A DNA stretch of 64,000 nt from DASVTR01 sp036382855 (GCA_036382855.1 DASVPO010000033.1:310001-374000), one strand, 5' to 3'; shown: positions 8,460 through 18,284, numbered from the stretch's first letter. Program-made: numbers and translations. Notes: generated from the sequence alone by a model not told the origin.

Positions 8460-11400
8460 ATGCCTGCAAGTATGAACGTAGATTTTCACAGCATCCGAGC
8501 TTTGGACGGGAGGCAGGATGTTGGCTTTGAAGAGTTCTGCTGTCAAATAGCCCGCAGATATAAGGATGTGCCTTCAGGGAGCACGTTCCGTCGTTATCGC
8601 GGTGCTGGTGGTGATGGTGGGGTCGAATGTCTCTGGATCTTACCTACCGGCGAAGAGTGGGGATGGCAAGCCAAATACTTCTTCAAGTTAGACAAGAAGC
8701 AATTAGATGAATCTGTTCAAACAGCATTAGCAATTCATCCTAAGTTGACTCGATACATTATCTGTTTGCCTTACGATCTCACAGGACCGACAGGACGAAA
8801 GAATAGCAAAGGACAACCACTCCAAAGTGAAACTGAAAGGTTTGATTCCTATGTGGAGGAGTGGCAAGCACTGGCCGCAAATCAAGGTAGACATATCGAG
8901 TTCATACGCCTTGATAAATCACATCTACTTGATGAGCTATTAAGCTTCGATCCCGATCATGGACGTCTTCGCTTTTGGTTCGATGTAAATTATTTCGGAA
9001 CACAGTGGTTTGAAGGACATCTTGCAGAGACAATCAAAGCCGCAAAACCAAGATATACGCCACAACTCACTGTAGATGTTCCCGTTGCCGCGAGCTTTGA
9101 GGCATTAGGGAGGACTACTGTATGGCAGCAGTCGATTGAACAACTAGCAGGTAAAGTTGGGACTGCTGTTGAGACGTGGAGCATAAGTTTAACTCAACCG
9201 GATTTAGGCGCTTCGGTCCCTGACTTCCCCTCTGCCGCTCGCAATGACGGTGAAGCACTAATACCACGTCTTGAAAGTATCAAGCGTTCTCTTGATGAGT
9301 TCGCAAAGAATGACCCGCAAGTCAACTTACTTGAACAACTGAAGCAACTTGTTAGCGAGGCGCGCGAACTAGCCACACGCTGTCTATCAGTTGTAACTGC
9401 TGCTTTGGAAGCTGAGCATGGAGTAGGAATGAGCAACTCGGAAGGATTCCGTCAGTTCATGTCTGAGTACAACGTTTCATTCCCGGCCCGGCACGTAGAT
9501 GCGGCGCGAGAGGTGCTTGATAATCTTAATAATGTCAGTTCTTGGATAAATAGCCCACAAGCTCTTCTGACTACATCAGAGGCGATGCTACTTCTCGGAG
9601 ATGCAGGCGTAGGAAAGACACACTCAATTTGTGACATAGCTCTTGATCGTCAAAAGCGGGGTCTGTGCAGCCTCGTATTACTTGGGGAACAGTTCACATC
9701 CATAGAACCGTGGGAACAAATTCGGATTCTACTCGGACTTAGCGCCAATACATCTCGCGATGAACTCCTTGGAGCATTAGACGCAGCGGGAGAATCTACC
9801 GGCAAACCGTGTATTATTTTTATTGACGCTCTAAATGAAACCCGCCCGCGAAGTCTCTGGTACAACAACCTTGCGCGCATGATAGAAGTAGTTAGTCGAT
9901 ACCGCTGGCTGCGTTTGTGTGTCTCATGCCGTTCAACATACCGCGACGAGTGCATCGCTCCGAATGTTTCTATACCGGAGGTGGAACACACAGGGTTTGC
10001 CGGAGTTGAGTTTGAAGCGAGCGCCGAGTTTTTCCGCTTTTATGGGTTAGAGGCGCCCTCAATGCCATTGATGCAGCCGGAATTTTCTAACCCGCTCTTC
10101 CTGCGTCTCGTTTGCGAATCTCTTAAGGACTCAAATCTTAGGCGGCTTCCCGATGGGATGACCGGCTTGAGTGCTGTAATTGAACATTTACTGGCGAGTA
10201 AGAACGCTAAGTTGGCTCAGAGACTTGACTATAATCCGAAGGAGCAGCGTGTACAGAGAGCTTTGGGCATAATAGCCGACGCGCTCTCGCAGGCCCGTAC
10301 TTCACGGCTTCGGTGGTCCGAAGCCAAGCAGTTGATTGACTCAGAGTGGCCTGCACAACAAAGTTCTCAATCGGTATTCGAAAATCTGATTCGCGAGGGA
10401 TTACTTAGCGAAGACAGAGTAGTCACTGACCTACGCGGTCGTAAAGGGACGCAGGATATTGTTCGTTTCGGGTTTGAGCGACTAGGCGATCATATACTGG
10501 CATGGAAGCACATAGAGGCCATTGGGGGCCAGTCGGTTCAGGTTGCCTTTGCTCCCGGAGGCTCACTTAATTTTACTATTGCTGACGAAAACGCAATTCG
10601 ATCAAATAAGGGGCTGTTAGAGGCGCTCGCAATACAGACCCCGGAAGCTCACGGCATAGAACTGACAGAGGTAGCTGGCGAAGCCTCAACTGACCCGCAA
10701 ATAGCCTTAGCTGTAATCAATTCACTTGTTTGGCGCGCTCATGATTCTATCACCTTGAAGACGGCTGCTATTGTAAGAAAAGGGCTCACGCGTGCTGTTA
10801 CATTATATCCGACTTTAGAAGCACTTCTTGCACTTAGCACCAGAGAGGCAAATCCTCTTAACGCCTTATGGTTTCATCAACTGCTCGCTTCAATCTCAAT
10901 GCCTGATAGGGATAGCGTATGGTTGCCGTTTCTATACAGAAGCTACGAACAGAATGGCAGCCTTGACAGGCTACTTCGTTGGGCGCTTGATGCTGACTTA
11001 ACAGCAGTATCTGATCAGGTCGCGGAGCTTTGGGCCATGTCGTTGTGCTGGTGCACCGCCGCAGCGGATCGGCGCGTTCGGGATCATGCGACCAAGGCAG
11101 CGGTTAGAGTCTTAGATGATCACACAAGGGTGTGCCCGAATTTGATGAGGCGTTTCGCTAATATTGATGACGAGTATGTCGTAGAACGATGTCTAGCTAT
11201 TGTTTATGGTTCGTTAATCAGATCAGAGACAGACATTACGATCAAGGCAACGGCGAAGGTGGTATATGAAAGTTACTTTGCGAATGACAGATTGCCAGCA
11301 AATGCTATGGTTAGAGATTACGCAAGGTTGATACTTGAGCTTGCGGCTCAACGTGATCTGCTACCGGGTGGCGTGACTCCTGACCAGTTTAGACCGCCTT

Positions 11401-12710
11401 ACAAAAGTGAATGGCCTTTACAGTGGCAGGATGAGGGTCTTCAAGTGCGGTACGCTAATACGTATGATCAATTTCCGAGGCTTTATCAGAGTTGCATGGA
11501 AGATGATTTCGCAATCTATACGGTTGAAAGCGCGCTCAGAGGCTATGACCGAAGCGAGTTCAAAAAAGCCAGAAGTTGGATTTTCCAGCATGTGCTTGAC
11601 ATGGGTTACACGACTGAACGCTTCGCTAATTACGACCGCTATATTATGTCGAAATATGGGGCGGGGCGTGGTAAGCCTGAATGGGCGGAAAGAATCGGTA
11701 AAAAATATCAGTGGATCGCCCTATACCGCCTTATGGCACGTGTTGCCGATCATGTTCCGAAAGAGAGTGATTTCCCTGAAGAGCCTCCTTCAATTCCCGA
11801 ACTACAAGGACAGGGTGAGCGCAATATTGATCCGACAATTCTCTTCAAGCGAGAGTATCCTGACAAAACTCCTGCTTGGTGGCTTCCAATCCAATACGAC
11901 TTCGCGAGGACTCAAGACCTATCAGATGACGAGTGGCTCGACGCACTCACGGATTTTCCAGATTCGAGTCCCATGCTTAGAGTTGTAGACCCGTATGAAG
12001 GAAAGAATTGGGTAGTTCTTTCTACGAACACAAGTTGGTCATCAAAAGGCAATGACTCTAATGGTAAAGAGCGTGATTATAGATACGTCTCACTGAGGGC
12101 ACGTAGCTTCATAGTACGACGGGTGGACGAACGTAAAGCTTGGGAATGGTTCCGTCGCGCCAAATTTCGTGAAGTACACAGGTTCGATGCCTTTAACTTA
12201 CATGAGGGATTTCTTGGAGAATACTCGTGGGCATTGCCCTTCTCTCAGTTCTTTGAGCAGAACTCTGAAGCACGGCAAGATTCTCAATTCCCTTGCGTAT
12301 TAACACCGACTGCTCATTGGGTAAACTGCGACTTCGAGTTTGACGCTTATCAGGAGAACGGGGCCATAAATGTGCTTGTGCCAGCAAAAGTATTTTTCGA
12401 TCACGAGAACTTACGCTGGAATGGTTTAGGTGGATATGCCTTAAGTACAGGCAAAGTATCCTTTTTGTATCCACGACTTACTGAGACTGGCCCGTCAGCC
12501 CTGCTTGTTGACGTGGAATACCTTAACCAATTCCTCGCTGAGCACGATGCTGTTTTAATTTGGGGGGCGGCCTCTGAGAAGCACTGCATGCGTGGTTTTT
12601 TGGGCACACATAATTTGGGATACTCCGAATACAGCAGGGCGCATGCACTTATTGATGGTAGGCTAAAGACCTCTAAATCGATCTCACAGCGCCTCAAACC
12701 TGTCGATTAA
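8460..12710 (+). CDS. STAND-type NTPase with N-terminal nuclease-like domain (Avs-like defence protein)
   Basis: The 1416-residue protein starts with a PD-(D/E)XK-like domain (GGDGGVECLW around residues 50-60, then GWQAKYF with Q70 and K72). A coiled linker follows, then an NTPase core with Walker A GDAGVGKT (residues 380-387) and Walker B IIFIDALNE (about 453-460). The long C-terminal part is helical and repeat-like, ending in a beta-rich region. This effector-ATPase-sensor order is that of STAND anti-phage proteins such as Avs, where the C-terminus senses a viral protein and the nuclease then degrades DNA. Assignment to a particular Avs type is not possible by eye. It follows the Mrr-like gene by 42 bases. 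The ATG at 8472 is a possible alternative start. Expected location is the cytoplasm. Confidence 0.75.
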   Translation: MPASMNVDFHSIRALDGRQDVGFEEFCCQIARRYKDVPSGSTFRRYRGAGGDGGVECLWILPTGEEWGWQAKYFFKLDKKQLDESVQTALAIHPKLTRYIICLPYDLTGPTGRKNSKGQPLQSETERFDSYVEEWQALAANQGRHIEFIRLDKSHLLDELLSFDPDHGRLRFWFDVNYFGTQWFEGHLAETIKAAKPRYTPQLTVDVPVAASFEALGRTTVWQQSIEQLAGKVGTAVETWSISLTQPDLGASVPDFPSAARNDGEALIPRLESIKRSLDEFAKNDPQVNLLEQLKQLVSEARELATRCLSVVTAALEAEHGVGMSNSEGFRQFMSEYNVSFPARHVDAAREVLDNLNNVSSWINSPQALLTTSEAMLLLGDAGVGKTHSICDIALDRQKRGLCSLVLLGEQFTSIEPWEQIRILLGLSANTSRDELLGALDAAGESTGKPCIIFIDALNETRPRSLWYNNLARMIEVVSRYRWLRLCVSCRSTYRDECIAPNVSIPEVEHTGFAGVEFEASAEFFRFYGLEAPSMPLMQPEFSNPLFLRLVCESLKDSNLRRLPDGMTGLSAVIEHLLASKNAKLAQRLDYNPKEQRVQRALGIIADALSQARTSRLRWSEAKQLIDSEWPAQQSSQSVFENLIREGLLSEDRVVTDLRGRKGTQDIVRFGFERLGDHILAWKHIEAIGGQSVQVAFAPGGSLNFTIADENAIRSNKGLLEALAIQTPEAHGIELTEVAGEASTDPQIALAVINSLVWRAHDSITLKTAAIVRKGLTRAVTLYPTLEALLALSTREANPLNALWFHQLLASISMPDRDSVWLPFLYRSYEQNGSLDRLLRWALDADLTAVSDQVAELWAMSLCWCTAAADRRVRDHATKAAVRVLDDHTRVCPNLMRRFANIDDEYVVERCLAIVYGSLIRSETDITIKATAKVVYESYFANDRLPANAMVRDYARLILELAAQRDLLPGGVTPDQFRPPYKSEWPLQWQDEGLQVRYANTYDQFPRLYQSCMEDDFAIYTVESALRGYDRSEFKKARSWIFQHVLDMGYTTERFANYDRYIMSKYGAGRGKPEWAERIGKKYQWIALYRLMARVADHVPKESDFPEEPPSIPELQGQGERNIDPTILFKREYPDKTPAWWLPIQYDFARTQDLSDDEWLDALTDFPDSSPMLRVVDPYEGKNWVVLSTNTSWSSKGNDSNGKERDYRYVSLRARSFIVRRVDERKAWEWFRRAKFREVHRFDAFNLHEGFLGEYSWALPFSQFFEQNSEARQDSQFPCVLTPTAHWVNCDFEFDAYQENGAINVLVPAKVFFDHENLRWNGLGGYALSTGKVSFLYPRLTETGPSALLVDVEYLNQFLAEHDAVLIWGAASEKHCMRGFLGTHNLGYSEYSRAHALIDGRLKTSKSISQRLKPVD

Positions 12711-12960
12711 GAACAACTTTATTTAATTCAAGTTCTCCTTCTTGTCTCTATAAAAAACCAGAAATAGCGGATCAATTTATTGACATCTTAGTAAATATAA
12801 GAATATCTTTTCGCGTGTCATAGGTTTATGCACTTACTGGCGCGGAGCTTCCGTAGTTGGTCTCACACCTTGTACAAGTGCTCAGATTTCCCGCACAAGT
12901 ATTAATTTCGCCAACAAAGGTCTGCGTCAGAGCAGAGACAATACTGCTTGATTATTAAAA

Positions 12961-14013
12961 ATGAGTAATCAAATTAAGCAAGCAAAGTCAAAAAGATTTC
13001 GGAAAATAATTTGGAGTGCGGGACAAGCTCTTCTTATCTTAACAGTTGCGCTCTTCACATTCCAAGTATCACAGTCATGGGCAGATAGAGGGGTTTCTCA
13101 TTTACGATGGGTGTTTCCAGTCGCTATTACTCTCTCCGTTAGTTCGCTTTTAGGAATTATTTTTTTATTTATTAATGTAAGGCGATTTTTTAGATCTCAC
13201 AAAAAGCATCTTTCACCAGCAGAGAATCTGGCCCTTTCTCTACTCGATTATGCAAAGCAATTACATGCGGATGCAAGAGATCACCCTTTAGTAACGCTGC
13301 GGAACAATTCCTCATTGATGCTTCATATCCTTGGGTTCCACGAACTCAGAATTCAACTCGGTGAACTAGCGTTAAAATCGGCTGTTGTTATTGGGGATAA
13401 TGCTACGAGAGCCGAAGTCCTTGTGGACGATTTGGGTTGGGCTAACTACTCACTTAGAAATGTAGAAGCAGCAATCAGCAGTATTGAGCGTGGTGTGCAG
13501 ATAGCTAAGGAGGCAAAGCAAGGCAAATCAGGCACAGAGTGTTTGCGACTCTCGCTTTGTGAGGCTAAAGGTCTTCGACACTTAGCATTAATTAACTATC
13601 AACAGAGGGCCGACAGCTCAGTGCCTTTGCTTGATGAAGCATTGAAAATATTGGAGCCTTTGGATCAATCTATCGTGGATGTTAAGCGCGATATTGCACA
13701 GATATACCACGCGAAGGCGCTAGTTATAGCAATGCGCCTCAGCATTCATAAATCTGGCACGATTCGCAAGGAAGATGTTCAAGGAATGGACATGATCAAT
13801 GAGGCGCTTGTGCATCTAAAGCAAGCATCATTAATATTTTCTAACCTTGAGGATACTGAACGATATGCCAAAAGCCTAGCATTGGAAGTCAGGTTATTGG
13901 AGGCGAAACAATCTGAAACTGAGGCAAAAGAGGTAGCGGCTCTTTTTGACCGAACACTGGCTCATTCGCATTGGGTAAGAATTGAAGGCATCAAAACTCT
14001 AACTGGAGTATAG
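12961..14013 (+). CDS. Membrane protein with TPR-like soluble domain
   Basis: The 350-residue protein has two membrane helices near the N-terminus (about residues 20-42 and 57-78), separated by a short loop. A cytosolic helical region follows, with repeats of TPR character such as EVLVDDLGWANYSLRNVEAAI and further helix pairs; three to five repeats are likely. No catalytic motif was seen. The stop is 2 bases before the Nudix gene, and the methyltransferase gene follows, so the three form an operon. TPR domains are protein-binding scaffolds, so it may anchor a partner at the membrane; the partner is unknown. Base composition is clearly AT-richer than the upstream ATPase gene. Confidence 0.6.
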   Translation: MSNQIKQAKSKRFRKIIWSAGQALLILTVALFTFQVSQSWADRGVSHLRWVFPVAITLSVSSLLGIIFLFINVRRFFRSHKKHLSPAENLALSLLDYAKQLHADARDHPLVTLRNNSSLMLHILGFHELRIQLGELALKSAVVIGDNATRAEVLVDDLGWANYSLRNVEAAISSIERGVQIAKEAKQGKSGTECLRLSLCEAKGLRHLALINYQQRADSSVPLLDEALKILEPLDQSIVDVKRDIAQIYHAKALVIAMRLSIHKSGTIRKEDVQGMDMINEALVHLKQASLIFSNLEDTERYAKSLALEVRLLEAKQSETEAKEVAALFDRTLAHSHWVRIEGIKTLTGV

Positions 14014-14015
14014 CT

Positions 14016-14663
14016 ATGGCAGAGATTATAGACATTTATGACGCTAATCTTAATCACCTTGGAAAGATGGAACGACTCGAAGCGCACTTGAAAGGCCATT
14101 GGCATAAGACGTTTCACTGTTGGGTCGTGAATAGTGAAGGCGGGGGTCAGATACTATTTCAACATCGTTCAGCAGAAATGGTGAACTTCCCCAATATGTT
14201 TGATGTTAGTGCGGCAGGACATCTTGAAGCAGGAGAGAGTATAGAGCAAGGAATACGAGAAGTAAGCGAAGAGTTAGGAGTGCCGATCTCTATAGAATCC
14301 CTACACTCTTTGGGCTACAGAGTTGAGGTGGCGGATCAATCTAATGGACAATTAAATCGAGAATACCAAGCGGTTTATATGCTACGCCTCGACATCCCAC
14401 TTTCTGAATACAAGCCACAAGTTGAAGAAGTTTCTGGCCTATTTTGGTTGCCAATAAGTGATGGGCTGAAACTTTTCTCTGGCTCTTTAGGCAGAGCCAC
14501 TATGCAAGGTATTTTATATAACAAGCTGTCAGAACGGTGGGAACAGTCGGAGAGAGAGGTAGGAATAAATGATTTTCTGCCGAGAATTCAGAACTACTAC
14601 TTAACAGCTTGTATTATGGGGGAAAGATTGATCGAGAATCGTTCTCCATTAGCAATATCATAA
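14016..14663 (+). CDS. Nudix hydrolase, isopentenyl-diphosphate-isomerase-like branch
   Basis: The 215-residue protein carries a complete Nudix box at residues 68-89 (GHLEAGES, then REVSEELGV). The N-terminal pattern (LEAHLKGHWHKTFHCWVV) is typical of the Nudix branch close to isopentenyl-diphosphate isomerase. Many proteins of this branch hydrolyse nucleoside-diphosphate derivatives rather than isomerise prenyl diphosphates, and the substrate cannot be read from the sequence. The C-terminal 60 residues extend beyond the core domain. It lies 2 bases after the TPR membrane-protein gene and 18 bases before the methyltransferase gene, so co-expression is likely. The alternative is a housekeeping IDI-like enzyme, but the genomic context argues for accessory DNA. 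Confidence 0.8.
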   Translation: MAEIIDIYDANLNHLGKMERLEAHLKGHWHKTFHCWVVNSEGGGQILFQHRSAEMVNFPNMFDVSAAGHLEAGESIEQGIREVSEELGVPISIESLHSLGYRVEVADQSNGQLNREYQAVYMLRLDIPLSEYKPQVEEVSGLFWLPISDGLKLFSGSLGRATMQGILYNKLSERWEQSEREVGINDFLPRIQNYYLTACIMGERLIENRSPLAIS

Positions 14664-14681
14664 TCGAACATTAATTCAATC

Positions 14682-15428
14682 ATGTCCGAAGAGTATAAAG
14701 ATTATTACGATAAAATTGCCCCTATATTTGATCATGTACGCCTTGATAGAAATACAGAGATAGAGACAACAACTACAATAATTCGTCAATATATAAAACC
14801 AGATGAAGGTAATATTCTTGATATTGGATGTGGAACTGGCCGTTACTCGCTCCCTCTTAGAGAGCTTGGATATAACGTTGTAGGAATCGATAAGTCTATT
14901 AATCAACTTAGATATGCCCCTGAAACCTTTCCTCTCATTTGTGCTTCTGCAACAGCAATTCCGCTCAAAGTTGGCCTATCCGCAGCTTGCTTAGTAATAC
15001 TCGTAATACATCAGCTAACTCTTGCTGAGAGGACCCAATGTATAGAAGAGTCGCATAGAGTTCTGAAGCCAAAAGGTAAATTGTTCATAAAAACCTGCTC
15101 ACACGATGATCTTCGAAGGCGACCTTTCAACCCCTTCTTTCCATCAAGCTTAACAGTTAATCTTAATAGATACCCGGACATAGACAAGCTGAATGATGAT
15201 CTGAGAAAAAGTGGCTTTAATATTATTGAGGTTCATCCTACTTTCACAGAAGAGTTTTTAGATAAGGGTGAATTGCTCTCCAGTGTTAGGAATAAACACA
15301 ACACTACTCTTACCCTTATTCCCAAGGAAGAGTTCGAAACAGGTTGCATAGAAATGGAAAGAGCTTTTGTAGATCAGGATAAAATTTGTGTGCCGCATTA
15401 TCATACTATAATCGTTGTAGAGAAATAG
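14682..15428 (+). CDS. Class I SAM-dependent methyltransferase
   Basis: The 248-residue protein has the Rossmann-fold SAM-binding motif ILDIGCGTGRY (about residues 45-55), the acidic end of strand 2 (VVGIDKS), and motif post-I ICASATAIPL. ESHRVLKPKGKLFIKT is the usual post-motif III region of Methyltransf_11-like enzymes. Substrate is unknown: small-molecule methyltransferases, including those in antibiotic or lipid pathways, look alike. It is the third gene of the 12961-15428 operon and is convergent with the acetyltransferase gene that follows. The A+T content is among the highest in the window, pointing to a foreign origin. Confidence 0.8.
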   Translation: MSEEYKDYYDKIAPIFDHVRLDRNTEIETTTTIIRQYIKPDEGNILDIGCGTGRYSLPLRELGYNVVGIDKSINQLRYAPETFPLICASATAIPLKVGLSAACLVILVIHQLTLAERTQCIEESHRVLKPKGKLFIKTCSHDDLRRRPFNPFFPSSLTVNLNRYPDIDKLNDDLRKSGFNIIEVHPTFTEEFLDKGELLSSVRNKHNTTLTLIPKEEFETGCIEMERAFVDQDKICVPHYHTIIVVEK

Positions 15429-15497
15429 TAAGTTGAGTTGAATTAAATGGTCCTCAGAGGTTTGAGATCTCTAGCTCTAACAAGGTGGGCTGAATAA

Positions 15498-16115
15498 CTA
15501 TAATTCTTTGTAAACAGTAGCTGGCACCCCGAATGCCAACGAATTAGCAGGAATACTTTTTGAGACTACAGACCCTGCACCTATTACACTGTTATCACCG
15601 ATTGTAACTCCATCCAATATGATACAACCGGCACCTATCCATACGTTCGATCCGATTCTAATTCCCTTCCTACTTTCTCCCTGAAGAGCATAGGGAAATT
15701 GTGTATTGGAATAAACGTGATTCGAAGGAATAATATAGGTAAACCCTCCGATAAGAGTGTACTTGCCTATCTGTAGACCACCATGACCGCCAATCACACA
15801 TCTGTGGCCTATGGCGCAATAATCATCAATAAATACACTACCGTTATATGCATCAACATAAGAGGATTCCCTTATAGTTACTCCTATTCCGAAATGTATT
15901 CCTGTTTTTTCCTTACTCCGCCCGTTTAGAGTTACTCCGCGCCTGAGAATACACTCGTCCGAGATGCGAATCTTATATGGGTATTTATAGTAAATTCGCG
16001 GATAAATAATTGTATATTTACCGATCCGTTGAAACATACTTCGTAGATAAAACACATATATTTTGGCATAAATGATACCTAGCATAGCTCTGAACTCATA
16101 AAGTAACTTTTTCAT
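15498..16115 (-). CDS. Left-handed beta-helix acyltransferase (maltose/xenobiotic acetyltransferase type)
   Basis: The 205-residue protein carries isoleucine-patch hexapeptide repeats, clearest in IGSNVWIGAGCIILDGV and IGDNSVIGAGSVVSKSI (about residues 150-190), ending in the FGVPATV segment common to this family. Such trimeric enzymes transfer acetyl or other acyl groups from CoA to sugars, antibiotics or amino groups; the acceptor is not predictable. A basic, hydrophobic N-terminus (LLYEFRAMLGIIYAKIYVFYLR) could associate with the membrane. It lies 12 bases after the phosphatase gene on the same strand, so both probably share a transcript. Genes like this are often part of surface-polysaccharide clusters, though no glycosyltransferase is adjacent. 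Confidence 0.8.
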   Translation of the reverse strand: MKKLLYEFRAMLGIIYAKIYVFYLRSMFQRIGKYTIIYPRIYYKYPYKIRISDECILRRGVTLNGRSKEKTGIHFGIGVTIRESSYVDAYNGSVFIDDYCAIGHRCVIGGHGGLQIGKYTLIGGFTYIIPSNHVYSNTQFPYALQGESRKGIRIGSNVWIGAGCIILDGVTIGDNSVIGAGSVVSKSIPANSLAFGVPATVYKEL

Positions 16116-16127
16116 CTTTTGATCACA

Positions 16128-16787
16128 TCAGATGTTTCTATTTATATATTCAATACGTCCGGCTTCAGCGTTTTCAACATTTAATCTGCTGATACCACAA
16201 AGGTCTAGTTTCACATAGTGATAAAACTTATTCCGTTTAGACTGGTTCATATAAAAGCTAAGAATGGCGGTTATCGTTGATTGATGTCCTACAAATAAGA
16301 ATACATCTTGAGCCTGTTCAGAAATCACTGAGAAGAATGCTTTCATCACACGCCCTTGAAAATGCACTACGCTCTCACCTCCGGGATACATAAGCTGATA
16401 ACCATCTAAGAGTCCCTTCCGATACTTTTCCTTTTTTCGCATAATTTCAGGATACAGATTCCAAGCATCTAATTCGCTCATGCCGCTCAGATAGCCTGAA
16501 TCAATCGGATTAAGTTCATCTAGGACTAATAGCTGAAGATGCAACTTTTCATATAAAACACGAGCCGTCTGGTTAGCTCTTGATTCCTGATTAGATACGA
16601 TCACAATGTTTTCTGGATCATAATCCTCAAGCTCCATTGATAAAAGTTTCGCTAAATTCTCTGCCTGCCTGATACCTTCATCCGTAAGAGAGAATTGCGC
16701 TTTTGGGTCACCGAAACGCTCTCCTATATTTTTTACAGACTCCGCGTGTCTAATTAAGTAAATACTTTTTACTAAGCTATGCGCCAT
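16128..16787 (-). CDS. Histidine phosphatase (phosphoglycerate mutase-like)
   Basis: The 219-residue protein has the phosphate-binding signature YLIRHAES with the nucleophilic His14, a second catalytic His in FLFVGHQS (H168), and the SNQESRANQTA helix start that supplies another phosphate-binding Arg. These are the hallmarks of the branch 1 histidine phosphatase family (His_Phos_1). Substrates range from phosphosugars to nucleotides and protein phosphohistidine, so the substrate cannot be assigned. It is upstream of, and probably co-transcribed with, the acyltransferase gene on the minus strand. Length is normal for the family. Confidence 0.8.
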   Translation of the reverse strand: MAHSLVKSIYLIRHAESVKNIGERFGDPKAQFSLTDEGIRQAENLAKLLSMELEDYDPENIVIVSNQESRANQTARVLYEKLHLQLLVLDELNPIDSGYLSGMSELDAWNLYPEIMRKKEKYRKGLLDGYQLMYPGGESVVHFQGRVMKAFFSVISEQAQDVFLFVGHQSTITAILSFYMNQSKRNKFYHYVKLDLCGISRLNVENAEAGRIEYINRNI

Positions 16788-16916
16788 CGCTTTATCGAAT
16801 GTTGAGTTTCATGGAAACATTGTTCTTACTTAGCGTCAGAGGCGAAAGATAGATGAGGATCTATAGTTTACCGTATATAGATAGCCAACTCTTCTTACAG
16901 TTATGTCTAAGGATAG

Positions 16917-17234
16917 CTATATGCGGCTTTTCATTTGGTCAATTGCAGTCTTAGCTAATTCCCTAATGGAAATCTCATCATCTGTAAGGCAATGCTGCAA
17001 AATAGGCAGAATCTTTTCTGATTTAATTTCCTTTATAGAATTGATGGCAAGGATTCGTATGTTTTTATCCCGATGAAAAAGCATCTGTGATAAAGGTCTA
17101 ATACACCTCTCATCCTTCAAACTTCCAAGCGCCGTTATGCCTTTTCCTTGTTCCTCAAATGTTGGAGTGTGAAACATTCTCGGCTTTAGATCTTTAATAA
17201 TTCTCCTTATTTCTTTATCAGATAAATCTTTCAT
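16917..17234 (-). CDS. Short HEAT-repeat protein
   Basis: The 105-residue protein contains two HEAT-like repeats. ALGSLKDERCIRPLSQML is followed by a second helix pair (IRILAINSIKEI, ILPILQHCLTDD), and the protein ends in IRELAKTAIDQMKSRI. HEAT repeats bind proteins or nucleic acid and have no enzymatic activity. The gene stands alone, with non-coding DNA on both sides, and may be a remnant of a larger HEAT protein such as the ones in the ATPases or the transposon-linked protein of this window. That origin is speculation. Confidence 0.6.
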   Translation of the reverse strand: MKDLSDKEIRRIIKDLKPRMFHTPTFEEQGKGITALGSLKDERCIRPLSQMLFHRDKNIRILAINSIKEIKSEKILPILQHCLTDDEISIRELAKTAIDQMKSRI

Positions 17235-17582
17235 AAAGCTAAATCTGATTCCTATGATTTTTAACTTCCTATAAGGTATGACTGAACACAGAAGTTTGTA
17301 TCGGATTCAATCACTTTTGCCATGTGAGGCCGACAGAGATGGCTCTCATCAGCAAGCAGAGAAAGTAAACGCGGGCACAATATTTATGAAGAGAAAGAAT
17401 GTCAATGAAAAGTGTCTTGAAAACCCGCACAGGTCGAGCCAGCTTTAATGAACATAATTGTTTATGTTTCCTGCTATCTCTAGCTATAGTGAGGCTTCAG
17501 TTTTTGATCTATAAATTAAATGGTTGAAAAATCATATCTTTGCATGATATGTTAAAAAAGGTTTTGCCTAGCTGCCCTATGG

Positions 17583-17657
17583 GCGGAAATGTATGAATGT
17601 CTGGCAGCCCTGCCAAAGCGGAAAAGTATGAATAACCCACCCGGAAAAATATGATTA
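17583..17657 (+). repeat. Three direct repeats of a CGGAAA-N-TATGA motif
   Basis: GCGGAAATGTATGAATG (17583), GCGGAAAAGTATGAATA (17618) and CCGGAAAAATATGATTA (17641) are three copies of one 17-base unit. Multiple short repeats of this kind occur at ends of IS21-like elements, where they bind the DDE transposase. No transposase gene is next to them, so this would be a relic end. The link to IS21 is from memory of typical ends, not from a comparison. Confidence 0.5.
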
Positions 17658-17680
17658 CCTGTAAGGATTAAACCCCTCAA

Positions 17681-17740
17681 AGGGATTTATATTTTACCGT
17701 TTGGGGGATTTGAATTTTACCGTCGAGGGATTTGAACTTT
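17681..17740 (+). repeat. Three direct repeats of a GGGATTTGAATTTTACCG motif
   Basis: GGGATTTATATTTTACCGT (from 17682), GGGATTTGAATTTTACCGT (from 17705) and GGGATTTGAACTTT (from 17727) repeat with a 22-24 base period, directly after the first repeat set. Two different repeat families side by side could be the two ends of one IS whose middle is lost. Confidence 0.5.
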
Positions 17741-17743
17741 CCC

Positions 17744-17775
17744 CTCAAAAAGCCCGTATTTACGGGCTTTTTGAG
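17744..17775. terminator. Perfect 15-base-arm hairpin, terminator-like in both directions
   Basis: The arms CTCAAAAAGCCCGTA and TACGGGCTTTTTGAG pair perfectly around a TT loop. The GC-rich core flanked by A and T runs is the form of a bidirectional intrinsic terminator. It follows the repeat sets immediately and may be part of the same relic element. Confidence 0.7.
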
Positions 17776-17955
17776 TTTTGCCTGTTTGCTCGTGATTGGC
17801 ATCTAATCTTTAAGGCATAGCCCAAAGACATTTTTAGCTTGGTAGGGAGTAATAACCATAGGGCCCACTCTAGCCATAATGTATCGACCGCTTTTCACAC
17901 TGATCGGTAAGCTTTCACTCTAAATTTCATCCTTAAAATGTGCACTTGTGCGAAT

Positions 17956-18014
17956 GAATTAAAGTCCTGTACTACGGAATAAAGTTCTGTACTATGAATT
18001 AAAGTCCTGTACTG
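17956..18014 (+). repeat. Three tandem 20-base-period repeats (GAATTAAAGTCCTGTACTA)
   Basis: GAATTAAAGTCCTGTACTA occurs at 17956, in a variant form at 17977 (GAATAAAGTTCTGTACTA) and again at 17996. The regular spacing of about two helical turns suggests a protein-binding array such as a transposase end or an operator. No gene starts directly beside it. Confidence 0.55.
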
Positions 18015-18024
18015 GAATAACAAG

Positions 18025-18067
18025 ATTAAACGCCAGTGCGAAACTGAGTTTCGCACTGGCGTTTAAT
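18025..18067. repeat. Perfect hairpin with 20-base arms
   Basis: ATTAAACGCCAGTGCGAAAC pairs with its exact reverse complement across a TGA loop. It starts 11 bases after the third direct repeat. Without a T run it is a poor terminator; it may be a folded recombination or IS200-type site, or a terminator relic. Confidence 0.6.
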
Positions 18068-18284
18068 GCTTTAAGTGGCTGGGGCTTAAAAGTCATGGTC
18101 CCCTTCACCTGACCATAAAGTATGGCGGAGACGATCATCGAAGTAGACAGCTACTGTATTTGATAGCAGACGAGCGCAATGTTGAGCGGCATATTCTAGA
18201 AACTCCAACGCTTATCTGATGTGAGATCGCTCATCCGAGGAGGCCCACCTCTTTACATAACCACCCAACCTGGTGTCTGGTTAA

